From: Liquidambar formosana
Lineage: Eukaryota > Streptophyta > Magnoliopsida > Saxifragales > Altingiaceae
Assembly: GCA_039720395.1 (NCBI GenBank)
Contig: CM077833.1
Location: forward strand, 23,520,271 to 23,584,270
Direction of reading: 5' to 3'
DNA length: 64,000 bases
A program made the translations under genes and the position numbers. The notes beneath the pieces were generated by a model that was given only the letters and a program-made list of their open reading frames with translations, was not told where the DNA came from and made no database searches. This document shows positions 25,284 through 37,389 of the stretch, piece by piece. Position 1 is the stretch's first letter, and every line of letters starts with the position of its first letter.

Positions 25284-26585
25284 GGGTGTGTTTGGTTCGG
25301 GGAATGGGAATGTGATTACTGGGAATGACCCATTACTTGGGAATGGGAATGTGAGGGAATGATACCCATCCCCGCGTTTGGTTCGTGGTAATGGAAAGTG
25401 TGATTCCCACATAATATTCCCATTACCACGTTTGGTTGGGTAGGAATGTGATTCCCAAATATAGTAAATTCCCACAATACCCTTACTTTACCAAAATCAA
25501 ATTTCGAAATCCACCAACACCATTTCCCCCCATCTCCTCAATCTTGCACGTCGTCCATCCAAACCTCACGAAGAGATCGAAAACCATAAACCAAGCTTCT
25601 TCCTACTGGTAGATCTACACGAATGGATCAAGTAGAGTATCTTGAATTTCTTGCATACATGAGCATTTGGAGGTGTGTTGAAGCTGAAATTTGATATCGG
25701 AGGGAATCTTGTCGAACAGATCCACAACCGAACCTGGGCGAAATCTTGTCGAACAGATCCACAACCGAACCTGGGCGAAATAATTGTTATAGAAGAAGAT
25801 CGACTCTTGTTCTGTAGAAGCGTCCATTCTTTCCTTGATCTGCTTCGATTTATTGTATTGGAGGTACGAATCTGACTTACAGCTTTTAATTTCTTATTGC
25901 CCTAAAAATAGGCAACTATACGGACTTTTAGGTGGCTATATTGCAAGGCAGTGGGTGTGTCATGTTAAAAAAAAAAAATATAGCCAACTACACCCACTTT
26001 TAGTTGGCTATATTGCATGGCAGTGGGATATGTCATGTGTGAAAAAAAAAAATTAGCCAACTATATCCACTTTTAGTTGGCTAATTTGCAAGGTAGTGGG
26101 TATGTCATGTGAAAAAAAAAATTATTATAGCCAACTACATCCACTTTTAATTGGCTATATTGCATGGCTGTGGGTTATCTCATGTGGGAAAAAAAAAAAA
26201 TAGCCAACTATAACCACTTGTAGTTGGCTATTTTGCATAGCAGATGGTTTTCTCATATGACACAAAAAAAAATTTAGCCAACTACACTTACTTTTAGTTG
26301 GCTATATTGCATGGATGTGTAATCGTGAGGGAAGGGACATGGCTGGAATAAGATTTTCTTCCTTGAAGAAGGCAAGGGCACGCTTGGAATTTAAAATTAT
26401 TGTAAAACAAATTCCCAGGAGTCGGGAATCAAACCCACATTCTCATCAGGAATGCTTTTAGCCTTTCGTTGGGAATCTAAGGGATAGCGGGAATGATACT
26501 TCGCTGGGAATGTGGGCCTGCCAAACGGGGGAAAGGGGAATGAAACCCCTTTCCCGGGAATCATACCCCCGAACCAAACGGTGCC
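25284..26585. mobile_element. PIF/Harbinger-like non-autonomous element, 1.3 kb
   Basis: The left end GGGTGTGTTTGGTTCGGGG and the inverse of the right end (GGCACCGTTTGGTTCGGGGG) form inverted repeats. TAA is duplicated at 25281-25283 and 26586-26588. Subterminal regions are filled with GGGAATG-type motifs in both orientations. The interior holds a 37-bp direct duplication (about 25707-25780) and a six-copy hairpin minisatellite (25905-26320). No transposase is encoded, so mobilisation would need an autonomous relative. Confidence 0.85.
25905..26320. repeat. Hairpin minisatellite, six copies of about 70 bp
   Basis: Six diverged copies start near 25907, 25979, 26052, 26125, 26203 and 26275. 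Each contains TAGCCAACTA, a short loop with CCACTTT, then TAGTTGGCTA, followed by TTGCATGGCAGTGGG, a TCATGTG motif and an A-run. Every unit can therefore form a small stem-loop. The array lies inside the Harbinger-like element. It is not a CRISPR array, since the whole unit is repeated with no unique spacers. Confidence 0.85.
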
Positions 26586-27386
26586 TAACTGTAATTATTT
26601 TTCCCTAATCCGGCCAATCTAAAGCTCCTATTTTTAAATGAGGATTATCCCTAAGCAACCATCTGTTCTATTGTTAAAAGACACATGATGTGAAGTAGTG
26701 AGAGGTGATTTTTATAGGGATCTGAGAGAGGATGCGTTAGGTTTTGTTCGAATTAACTTTGTCCTACTATTTTTAAAAAATAATAGAGCTCAGCTAAACT
26801 CTTCAATAACTCAAATTTTTTTCACGACATTAGATAGAATTGAACTCACACTATCTGCTTCATGATAATGATCAGAAATTATAGGGCAAGTTAACCAATT
26901 TTTGGTAATCTTCCAAACTTATATGCAGGATGGTCCACGCACTGAAGCTATTGCCCCTAGAGTCCTAGACCCAGTCCCTAGATGATCGATTGTAGTGATA
27001 TTTGAGTATAGACAAAAGAAGATTATTGATTGGATAGGTCCTCTCGGGGTCCACCCGACCAAACTTGCATGTGAAACGAAGAACATGGAGTGTACAATAT
27101 TGAGTCAGAAATGTTATCTCGCAAGATGGCTTGAGATAGGAGTTTTAGGTCAAATTCTATTATATTTGGGGATCTAATGAGTCTATTGTAAGGGTAGCAC
27201 CTATGATAAAGGAGTACTATTTAGAAGTAAAGGTCTTAAATTCGAATTTTTGCATCCTCATCATCAAAAGCAAGGGTTTGTGGATAAATTGGTGGACTAT
27301 ACAACGATTGGGAATAGTTTAGGCCTAAACTTTACCTGTGAGGCAAGCCTAAAATACCCATATTTGGCAAAATAAAATAAGCATAT

Positions 27387-27809
27387 GGGGGTCTCTATTA
27401 GCACCCCAAGACTTGCTTAGCCATCCCTCAATCCCCTATGGTTTTTTAACATTTATGAAAATATGAAAGGTTTTTTTTTTTTTTTTTTTTGGAAATTTGG
27501 CCGCCTTGTCCTTTAGAAAACATCATTTCGATCGACTTTGTAAAATAAATTTTTCCAAAATGTGTCATTGATTTTTTTGTCATTTACAGTTTCTATTGTT
27601 GTAAAAATCTAAAAACTCCACTTTAAACAACAATTTTTGGAAAAACTTTATTCTATAAAGTTATTCGAAATAAAGTTGTTCAAAATGACGTTTTCTAATG
27701 AACAATGTGGCTAGTTTTCAATAAACCTTTTATATGTTTCAAAAAACTTTGAGAAATCATTGGAATTAGGAGATGCAAAACAAGTCTTTGGATGCCAATA
27801 GAGACCCCC
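27387..27809. mobile_element. Long-armed foldback MITE (copy A)
   Basis: The ends are GGGGGTCTCTATTAGCACCC and the matching inverse ATGCCAATAGAGACCCCC. Inner sequence continues the palindrome, with a core of the ACTTTATTCTATAAAGTT and CAAAATGACGTTTTCTAATG type shared with copies at 41949, 47270 and 47651. TAAGCAT occurs immediately left (27378-27384) and right (27810-27816), probably part of a target-site duplication. It is non-coding. Confidence 0.8.
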
Positions 27810-28114
27810 TAAGCATCCTATGACCGGGGCATAAACTTCAGGGTCTAATAAAAGTAGAACAGAAATGGGCTGGAAGACCTGCACTAGTGTGGGCTAGAAA
27901 GCCCAACAAGAGAAAAAGACAATATTTCAGCACCATTCAGCCTATCCTGCTTGTATGGCTTACGCGGGGAAAATAGTGGGAGCTTACAATGACAACCTCA
28001 ACAAATCAATGTCACATTATCAAGATAATTTCATTGTATGTCCATCATTGAAAAAGTTTAGTGGTATTTTTGAATAAAAATTAAGAAATAAAGCCCAAAT
28101 CCTCTCAAGCTCTT

Positions 28115-28435
28115 TCTCTTACATGTCACACAATAAATACGACTTTTCATCTACTGACGTGTTGATAAGATATCACCGAATAATTTCTCCAATTTTTACG
28201 ACAAGGCAAAGTAAACCCTTTTCGTTAGGCACGTTTGCACATTTTTGCAACAGACCTCGAGCGCGCTCTCTCTCTCTCTCTCTCTCTTACATGCACACAG
28301 TAAATACAATTTTTCATAAAATGATGTGTACAAAGTACAGAGACGCCACAGGATAATTTCTCCATTTTTGAGAATGAGGCAAGGTATTCGATAACTTTTT
28401 GTTGGCCATGTTTGCACATTTTTGGAACTTTTTTG
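28115..28435. repeat. Tandem duplication with (TC)n junction
   Basis: Two diverged copies of about 160 bases (from about 28115 and about 28287) share TCTTACATG, CACA.TAAATAC, TTTTTCAT, GATAATTTCTCCA.TTTT, GGCAA and GTTTGCACATTTTTG. A (TC)n microsatellite at 28264-28287 marks the junction. Confidence 0.75.
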
Positions 28436-29146
28436 AATTTTTTTTTTTCTCCTTGAAACCTTCTTATATTTGAAATTCTCCTATATACTATAGTCTTAAT
28501 TATTTTCATGCCATCTCATTATTGTCTTAACAAAAAGTTGCCAACTCATTATTGTGCTATAAATTTTCTTCCTCTTTTTGAGGTTTTTGGAGATTTTCTT
28601 TTTCCCCCATCTCATCATTACACCTGTAGAAATCATCAAAACTTCAAAGAATTGGAACAACATTTTTCCTTGTCCCATTACCCATACAGTGTAATTCAAA
28701 TATAATAAATTAATAACCAAAAGAAAAACCAAATCTGCTGTGGATCTTTTTCAAATAATAATTTCTATCTTTAACAAAAGAAAATATGCTACAAAATATA
28801 TATTAAGAATATCTAGAAGACCCAGAGCCCACTATGATGTGATCCCCACAAAATCATCATCTGTACACACATGACACCTATATGTACATGGTGCACACAT
28901 TGCACTATCCTAGTCAAATCTATCATGCACCATCGGATCATCGTGGCCCCACATTCTGATGGGAGTATCCACGGCCCGTATCCAAATCAGAGTTCTAAAA
29001 ATACGGCCTCGCACGTGCACACTCATAGACTTTCAGTCTCTGTTACACGTGCAAGTATCCGGTGCTACGCGACTCAAAGATTCAAAATGTGTCGGTCCCA
29101 CATGCCTGACATAACCTGACTATTATGTGCATTGTAGGGGGGCAGA

Positions 29147-30680
29147 TTAATAAGGCTTCTGCAGGTACATGAACATATCCTGCAACGGATTGTCGCTCTG
29201 AAACTGCGAACCGAATGCGTTGTCCATAGTGGCATCCGAGTAATTAAACGGACAATCCAGGGCCTTCTCCCAATCGCTCAACTTCGGCTCGCTCTGGACC
29301 TCCCTCTCGCACGTGAACTCCGGCGAAACCACGTGCTCCGAGCAGCTCGAGTCCGTGTGGAGCCTGGGTACCGAATCCGACGTGTCAAAGTACACGTACT
29401 CGTTGAATGTCGACGGCGACGGCGCCGGAGGTAGTGCAACGGCGTTAGGACCGTGCATCAGAGTATCCGGCTTCCGTTCGACAATCTCCAAGCTGTTCGC
29501 CGGTCGGCGGCTAAAGGCTGGTTGTTTCTCTACGGTACCCTTCTTGTTGTATATGCGACATAACACCCAGTCATCCAGCTGCAAGATAAAATTATCACCG
29601 TTAAATCAATCAGATCAAGATGTGATAGTTCTACACTAAATCACGACCGTTGAATTCTTATCTCTACAATTCTACATGGAGTCCATCTTTCTCTATCTGG
29701 TCTGACGTTACAAAGAGATAAGAAGGAATCAAATAATGAATTTTCCTCATATGGAAAGTAAATACTCAAGAAGGAACGAATTTTGGGCAATGCTATAACG
29801 ACAGGAGTCGGTCACCCTCGCAGACATCATTTTAATAATATCTTAACGAGGTTTTGTTATGGTGTATGTGAGGTTTGCTACTCTTGGTGGGCACCACCAT
29901 TTAAACACCACACTCTAGGCCTGATGGGCTGGCCTGGTAGGGGACCTTTTGGTTGATTGAGCTCCTCTTTTAATCGAAGGTTAGGCTATATCTCTCCACC
30001 GTCCGTTAAAACAGATGATGCATTGGTCCTTTGAGATTGATAAATCTCAGCTCGATGATACAGTCATTTCATTCTCCGAATTGTCCATCTTACCCCTATC
30101 TAATTGATGAGAAAAATATTTATTTAATTTATATAGATAGTTAAGTACCCTTAAGCTGTTCTTCTTGCGGGCCGACCTATCCACATCGGCGAGCCGATAT
30201 TCATGCATAATCCAATTCGTTTTATCTCCTCTCGGCGCTTTTCCGGCGTAAAACACCAAAGCCTTCTTTATCCCCACCGGCTTCGGATGCCCGATTGGCT
30301 TATCGGCGCCCGTCGCCTTCCAGTACCCGCTCCCCGCCGCCCGGTTCGGCCTCGAACCGTTCGGGTACTTCCGGTCCCTAGGCGAAAAGAAGTACCATTC
30401 TTTCTCTCCATACGAGGCCAAATCTGTAAATTCACCAAAATTTCAATATCAGGAAAAATCACACAAAAATGATAAAATTTTAAAAATCTAAGATAAAAAA
30501 TAAAATAAAAAAAATTTACCAGGGAGGTTCCACGGATCGTATTTGTATAAATCGATTTCGGCAATAATGGGCACCGCAATCGGCTGCGAAGCGCATTTAC
30601 GGCACAGGTAGTGCATCACCAGCTCCTCATCGGTTGGATGGAACCTGAAGCCCTGGCGGCAACTGTAACTCCGCAGACAT
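29147..30680 (-). CDS. NAC032: NAC transcription factor, ATAF/NAC032-like
   Basis: This plant-specific NAC-domain regulator belongs to the ATAF group, which acts in ABA, drought and senescence responses in the nucleus. Three exons read on the minus strand: 30680-30520, 30423-30149 and 29578-29147 (TAA), giving about 288 residues. The N-terminal 150 residues are the NAC domain: [78 protein letters not shown] and the exon-3 [14 protein letters not shown]. The acidic, Ser-rich C-terminal part ending MFMYLQKPY is the presumed activation region. One extra C near 30650 breaks the frame at residue 10, inside the PPGFRF signature; without it all exon phases agree. Assignment to NAC032 rests on group features plus position next to CSI3 and the proteasome gene. 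Confidence 0.94.
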
Positions 30681-30774
30681 TTTCTCTCTCTTCTACCTCT
30701 GTGTATATAAATCTATACGCACTGGTATTATGAACAATAGCAGCTCTTGAAACTTAGAACACAAGGGAGAGTCC

Positions 30775-30910
30775 GGAATATATAGAGGAGGGGGAGGGAC
30801 ACGTGTCTGGACGAGGCGTTTGGTTTTTCTAGAATACACGTGGGCGATAACATTTCTTCGGTTGCCCAAGCGCAAATAGCCATCAGGCTGACCGCAGCCG
30901 GACACGTGTC
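30775..30910 (-). promoter_or_regulatory. NAC gene core promoter: TATA box and three G-boxes
   Basis: Reading on the minus strand, a TATA box (CTATATATT, about 30777-30785) lies about 100 bases upstream of the ATG. Perfect CACGTG G-boxes occur at 30800-30805, 30837-30842 and 30903-30908, the first and third as ACACGTGTC. ABRE-type G-boxes are bound by bZIP and bHLH factors, and such clusters are typical of ABA- and stress-induced promoters, consistent with an ATAF-group NAC. The function is inferred from motifs only. Confidence 0.65.
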
Positions 30911-33900
30911 GGATAGTGAAGTGGGAAGGTGTGTGTGTCGATAGGCCACATGGGCCTCATGGTTTTGTCATCCCTTACGCCACCGTTTTTGGACGCTAGT
31001 GTCAGTCGGCTGGACCAACGGTTCTAGAGATTGGTGTGTTGTGGACTCGGACCGGTTGTTTTCGTTTTCTAGGGTCTCGAGCCTTCGCTTACACGTCAGC
31101 TCAGTAGGGATCCCCGTGTGCATGCTGTGTGCGATTTGTCCCGACGCAAAACCACGATGGATTTTTCTTTTCTTTTTTGATATATGATCGGTGGCCTATT
31201 GGGGATTTTTAGACTGAAAAGAGTGGCCCCCTGAGACCTTCCCCCCATTGTTGGATCAACCTAATCAACCCTAATCTAGTTTTCTTGATATTGTCCCATG
31301 AGAATAGTTTTTCTGACATACTACAACAACCTAATCTACGCGTTTTTTACTTTGTCTGACGACAAGACGCGTAATTATAAGAACATTAGACTACACACAT
31401 CGGTTTAATACGATGTATAACTTCTTTTAACTGACTAATTTTATTTTTACTTATAAAAAATAATAATTTAAATTTTAAATTGACAAGAGGGAGACAAATA
31501 GTCATTGACATTTATCAGTTTTTTGGGGCTGCAACAGGTTTTGAATTTAATTTCTTATACCGTCTCTTGGTTAGTTACTAGTTAAGTTTTTAAATTTTAC
31601 ATAATATTAAGTAGACAGTGGTATCATCCTTGTTCGGGATATTAATCGAGTAAAAAGTTAGGATATTTATTATTAATAAAAAATAATAAAAATAGTTATA
31701 AATCCTTTGAAAGCATGGGGACTGTATCTTTCACTCTGTTAAGAGTAATACCACGTTGAGGGTGGCACTAATTTAGCCTTTTATGGGCTATCGCTATAAG
31801 CAATAAATAATTGTCCAATGTTCCGAGTTTCTAGAACGCCAATTTTATTTCGTGGGAGTCGCATCATCCAGACAACTTACTAATAATTTCAAATATTTTT
31901 TAGCTTCTTGCGCACATGTCAACCTCTGAGATATCAAAATTATCAATTACATAAAAAAAAAAAAAAATAAAAATTTACTAAAATTTATTCTGTGCTTGTG
32001 TTCAGATGCTAATTCCTGTCTTTAGCCCCAAAATATCAATTGTCCCGTGCATGTATCAGAGAATTCAAAGACCATGGCATAATGTATTTTGTCAAAGAAG
32101 AGTGCTCACACTGGACACCACGTTTCCTCTTAATGAATGCATTGCTGGTGTGTTTTACGGATAAGGATCGATTGTGAGGTTGATATGTGGTCCTTCAAAG
32201 TCGAATGAATTACACGTGCGGTTCAAGTTACGTGTGTTCACACTTCTCTAGTTCACTTGGTCGACAATGCCGTGGACTAGTGGAAAAACAAATTTGTTAT
32301 TATTTTGTTTAAGTTAGTAAAAATATTTTAATTACTTGGACTTTGAGAGGTGGACGAGTGTTTTAGAAAGGAAGGAAGCATGGATTTTAGTTTAAGAGCA
32401 ACGAATTTTGCATGGTCGTTCCTTTATCTTAATTCTGAAAATTGTACGTGGAAGTTTTAATTTAAAAATTTTCTCATTTTGATACAATGGAAAAAATTTG
32501 AGAGGGAGAGAGGGCGGAAAAAAAAATGAAGAAGAGATTTTGGGGAGGGGGGATTAGGTTTTGATATGGAGGAAAAAAAATGAGATGGTTGGAAAAGAAA
32601 AATGAAATGGTTAAAAAATTTTAAGAGGGCCAAATCTACAATTTAAATATAAAATAGATATAAAATAATAAAAAGAAAAATTCTAGGAGACATTTGTCCT
32701 TTCATCGGTATTTGATTTCGTCCTTTGTTTTAAGGACTAACGTCTTAAAATGTTAAAAATCTTAAATTTGATTTTTTTAGCTTCTTTTTCGTTTCAAACA
32801 TGAGTGAAAGACAACCTCACCCGTATTCAAGGAATAATCCAATTTAAAGTTTGAAAACCTTATTGACTAAACAAAGAGTTTTAAGCTTTAATTATTTTTC
32901 ATTCGTTATATAAATAAATTTTTTTAATAATCATATTTTTCATAGGGGCCAAAATAAGATCTTCTAACTTTTTTTTTATTTTAGTGTGGACTGTAGAGCT
33001 TCACTCAAAGGTGGGTTTTTTTTTTTTTTGCCAAAAAAATTCTTCAAAAAATAAAAATCTATGGTAATAATTTCCAAAAAAAAAAAAAAAAATATATGTC
33101 AATGAGGCCTCATTTATCAGGGTGACAAAGTAGAAATAACTGCAGAGAACCCATTTGGGTAGGTTTCTGACGTGTCAATGGCTTACGTGGATAAGGATAA
33201 AGGAAGTTACTAGGAAAGCTGCTAAAAGGGCCCTCCCACAAATCACGCGACTTCCACGTTCGTCTTTTAGCTCAATTCCTCAAAACGATTTTTGTCGTAT
33301 GCGGTAAAGATGTCATACTCATGGGACGAATTTTTTTATTTTTTCCTTTTAAAAAACGCGTGGAATCATGAGTTCCATACGTGGAACTATCTGGCCCCTT
33401 TACTTTCGGTGGACGTTACAGGAAACATCGTGTCTTCTCTGTAGGCGGTCAAAGATTGGTATTCGTACTACTTCGAATAAATCGTGCCACGTCAGAGTTA
33501 AGGAGAATGATTTGGTGTTATTCAGAGCTGGAATCCTGATCGGTAATCCCACGTCAACTCTCGACACGTGGGAAAAAAAATTCGGTGACGGAATGGGTGA
33601 CCTATTCAAGACCTCTCCCCATATGTGGAAAAATTACTTTTTATTTTTTTATTTTCATTTATTCACTACACAATGTGAGTAGCCCATAATCCTCTTTCCC
33701 TGCGGATGCATTTTAGAGGAATTAAAATCACCTCCTCTCTCAAATCTCACCTTAAAGGTGGAGATGCGGCATCTAGCAATCACTGAAAAAATCTCTAAAG
33801 CACCATAATACAATAATAATGTTTTTAAAAAGCATATTATAATAAATAAATTAATAAATAAATAAATAAGTACGTCAAAATTTATTATTCTAAGTTGCAC

Positions 33901-33985
33901 ATAGTTTTTATTTTTAATTTTTAATTTTTTTCTTCCCTTTAAATGACATTAGAAGCTTCAAAATTTGGGAAGTGGCCCGATTTGA

Positions 33986-34272
33986 TGGAGAAGAACTTCA
34001 ATGAGGCCTGTTTCATGGTCATGGTGGTGAGACCATCCAATCAAGTACAAAGAAAGAGAAGCTTCAAAATTTGGGAAGTGGCCCGATTTGATGGAGAAGA
34101 ACTTAATGAGACTGTTGCATGGCCATGGTGGTGAGACCATCCAATCAGGCACAAGGAAAGAGAGAAGAACTTCAATGAGATTGTTGCATAGGCCATGGCT
34201 GGTGACTTCCTTGTGCCTGATTGGATGATCTCACCACCATGACCATGAAACGGCCTCAATGAAATTCTTCTC
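33986..34272. repeat. Foldback repeat with about 70-bp arms and a nested third copy
   Basis: The left arm (33986-34055) carries GAGGCCTGTTTCATGGTCAT and GGTGGTGAGACCATCCAATC. The right arm (about 34202-34272) is its inverse with roughly 90% identity by eye. A second direct copy of the left arm at about 34085-34152 lies between them and can also pair with the right arm, with a loop of about 50 bases. The preceding AAGCTTCAAAATTTGGGAAG block is duplicated too (about 33953 and 34059). A transcript across this would be a long hairpin. Confidence 0.75.
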
Positions 34273-34757
34273 CGATTTGATGGATCACATGTTTACAAAT
34301 TTTTTTGTCAATTTTATGGACCCACACTGTGTCTTTCATTCAACGACTTCAAATCTGTTTTCGAAAAACATTTAGTGGGGAAGTGAAGTTTGAGCCTGTT
34401 TTAAGGAAAAGTCATTGTTTGGGCGGTTGAGATGAATTATAGGGTTTAACAGAAAAAAGGTAGACAAAGATTTTATTGAGAGATGATTTGGTGGACTTGA
34501 AGCTCATTAGGAATCATGGACACTCCCCAAAATAAAAAGATCAGATAGAATGGCCAAATGTCTAAGTCAATTATTTCTTACTATATCAGAAAAAAAATCA
34601 CATGTATTATTCATCATAAAAATTTGATTTTAGTAATCATGTTCATTATAATGTGATTTCGCATTTTAAAATTATTGGATATTCCTAACAGAGGTACGAT
34701 GGCTTTAAAACCTATTATCATTTCAAAAGGTTTGCAATTTACTTGTTCAACCTAAAA

Positions 34758-34788
<31 letters not shown>

Positions 34789-36290
34789 AGACGAAGAAAT
34801 TTTTTTTTGAAGAAATTTTTTTTGCATTAATTTTTTGGAAAACATCATTAAAGAGGCCCTACACTCCTATGGTATGTTTTTTATGGTGTCTATTTTGATT
34901 TGGTATCACTTCCAAATTAGAGATAAAAATGATGGATTGGTAATAAGCTTAATGTTATAAACAAGGAACCATATCGATCACCAATCAACATAATAATCTT
35001 TAAGGTACCATATCAACCAACGACTAGTTCATTAGCTGGGTTCTATTTTATTTTTTTTTCTTTTTGGTGACGAGAAAACTTTTCGGACAAACCCCAAACT
35101 TACCTAAGACCTCAAAACTCATATATTAAAATGACTTATCCTATGAAATAACGTACTAGATTAATACCAAAAATGACAAAAACTGCATGCATTAGATACT
35201 AACATTTGTTTTATTAAGGCACATGTTTTTTTTCTTTCCCTCAACTTTAGGAAAATGTAAATGCTGGAGGCATCTGCAAAAGCTTCTTTTATAAGCTAAG
35301 AGATTAGAAATTTAATGACAGAAACTAAGGAACCAAAACATGAGTTTAACGGGTGTGAAAACAGAGGAATGTGGCTTACAAACATCACATCATGGGCTCA
35401 AAACTCCATTAAAAGAGTTAAGAGTGGGTTGGCGCATGACTTTGCTTTTTTTAATAAAGTCATTATATTAAGAGGCAGAGATGTCCATGTGAATTGAACA
35501 ATTTTACTTTTTCCTTTTCAGCCATTTTTGACTATGCCCTAATACCTGCAACGAGAAGAAAAAGAAAAAGAAAAAAGGAAAGAAAAAGGTGATGCTGGGG
35601 GCGGCACTACTAGGGTTTTCTTAGCCGCCAATGGCCATCTAATCACAAGTTTCGTCCTCTTCCACTCATCAGTTTCAACCCACGGTTCCCATGTTCATCC
35701 TCTATAATGGTTGGCGCAACAACGGTCCATCTTTTGGGTTGCCCCATCATGATATGGAGGGCCCTAATGTCTTTGAATCATTTCACTTTCTCACTTACAT
35801 ATTTCAACACATTTTTAGTACTATGGTCCCCTTATCTTTATTTATTTATTTTCTTTTTTTAAAGTATCAACTTGATTTTATGGTTTTGAATTTTTGATAG
35901 TTACTTTTTTATAGTATTCAATAATAGTCATTGACCATATTTTTGCAATGACCGACCAATCAAGTCAGCCCAAAAGAACAAAAATGTGAAGACTAAAGAC
36001 AAATTATCCATTGTTTTGCATTTTTTGATAGCCTCAATTTATCTTGTTATATATCCTAGTGTTTTTTTTAAAAAAAAAATAAAATATGGTATTCAGACCT
36101 TCGATTCGACTAATTTCTTAGAAGAAAAATAATATGTTTGCTCATTCCGTATCGACACCTAGAATAAAGTCAATAGACATGATGGGTGTCTTACCTTTGG
36201 ATCGAGAGAGGTGAGAGTTAAATTCAAGAAATTTTGTTTCTAGAGGCTTAAGTCTATGGAACATGGATCCACTTCTAGATCTTACCCGAC

Positions 36291-36590
36291 ATTATTCCTT
36301 TATGAGGATTATTTATTTATTTATTTTCACAGCCATACACCATAGCAAAAGGTTAAGTAGTACTTTAAACACTTATATATATATATATATACATTATTCC
36401 TTTATGAGGATTATTTATTTATTTATTTTCACAGCCATACACCATAGCAAAGGGTTAAGTAGCACTTTAAACAAATATACATATATATATATAGTATTCC
36501 TTTATGAGGATTATTTATTTATTTATTTTCACGGCCATACACCATAGCAAAGGGTTAAGTAGTAGTTTAAGCAAAATATATATATATTTG
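36291..36590. repeat. Three-copy minisatellite, about 102-bp unit
   Basis: Three near-identical units start near 36291, 36392 and 36496. Each reads ATTCCTTTATGAGGATTATT, (TTTA)n, TTTTCAC.GCCATACACCA, TAGCAAA.GGTTAAGTAGTA and ends in a variable (AT)n run. Copy differences are mostly in the AT run length. No gene is associated. Confidence 0.85.
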
Positions 36591-37358
36591 TTGATAAAAT
36601 AAGCAATTTTATTATAGCCGTCCGTTTTTGGTTGCCCTTTTTCATTTTCCGTCTTTATGTGACAAAGTCTATGCTCCGCATGCACTAAGCATATATTGGA
36701 CATGTCTTTCCACCTGCCATCTTTTTGTTGAATAATTTATTTATATTATAAAATTATAAGCAATAAAAAAAATTTAAAAAATGTCGGCCGTTCAAATTTG
36801 GTTCCACCATTTGTGCATTATACAAGTTGAGGGCCTCCTAAGAAAAAAAAAATAATAATAATAATTTTTGAGGGCCTGGTAGAACAGCAAGGGATAGGGT
36901 AGCAGTTTTCTAATGGCGGCGCATGAAAAAATCTACACATTTTTAATTAAAAAATAGCTCGGTAAAAAACAAGGGGACTTGGAGGTTCCTTGTTTTTTCC
37001 CCTTAAAAAAAAAAAATAAATAAACGGTGAGATTAACTGGTCCTGTTTCAATTCTGTTATTTTCAATGAACAGCAAGCTTAAATTACTTTGTTCTTTTCG
37101 ATAATATATATTTTTTAAATCGTTTTTCCAGTCACCAACTAGGGAGCCAAGTGTTCTTTATTTATTTATTTATTTTAAATTTAAGAAAATCTTATGGCTA
37201 ACCCTCGGCCTTTATAACTTATATGAACCGACTAAAAACCCTTTCGACAAACCCTAGACTCATGTGTTTTTAATTATTATTCATGTCATTTTATAATTCT
37301 GATTTTGTCCCTTTTAGAAGTATCTTGGGGTCACCACATCGGATGTTGACTGGAACCC

Positions 37359-37389
<31 letters not shown>

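Larger units (their letters stand above)
18831..29146. other. Gene-free, transposon-rich intergenic block (10.3 kb)
   Basis: No coding sequence could be supported here; the open frames are short, low-complexity and lack recognisable domains. The block carries the MITEs listed separately (20411-20751, 24621-25107, 25284-26585, 27387-27809), two tandem duplications (20874-21115, 28115-28435), an (AT)n run at about 21581-21612, a poly(A) run at 23685-23704 and a (TC)n run at 28264-28287. Its left end should contain the CSI3 promoter. Confidence 0.7.

Noticed and set aside
25905..26320. Possible CRISPR-like array of regularly spaced repeats
   Set aside because: The whole 70-bp unit is repeated with divergence and no unique spacers, and it lies inside a plant DNA transposon.
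33368..33682. Open frame of 104 codons in the ACGT-rich intergenic segment
   Set aside because: It has no recognisable domain and no splice or codon-bias support. The opposite strand is open as well, as expected of chance in a GC-richer patch.
36263..36547. Open frame of 94 codons
   Set aside because: It is produced by the three-copy minisatellite with TTTA and AT runs; its peptide simply repeats.
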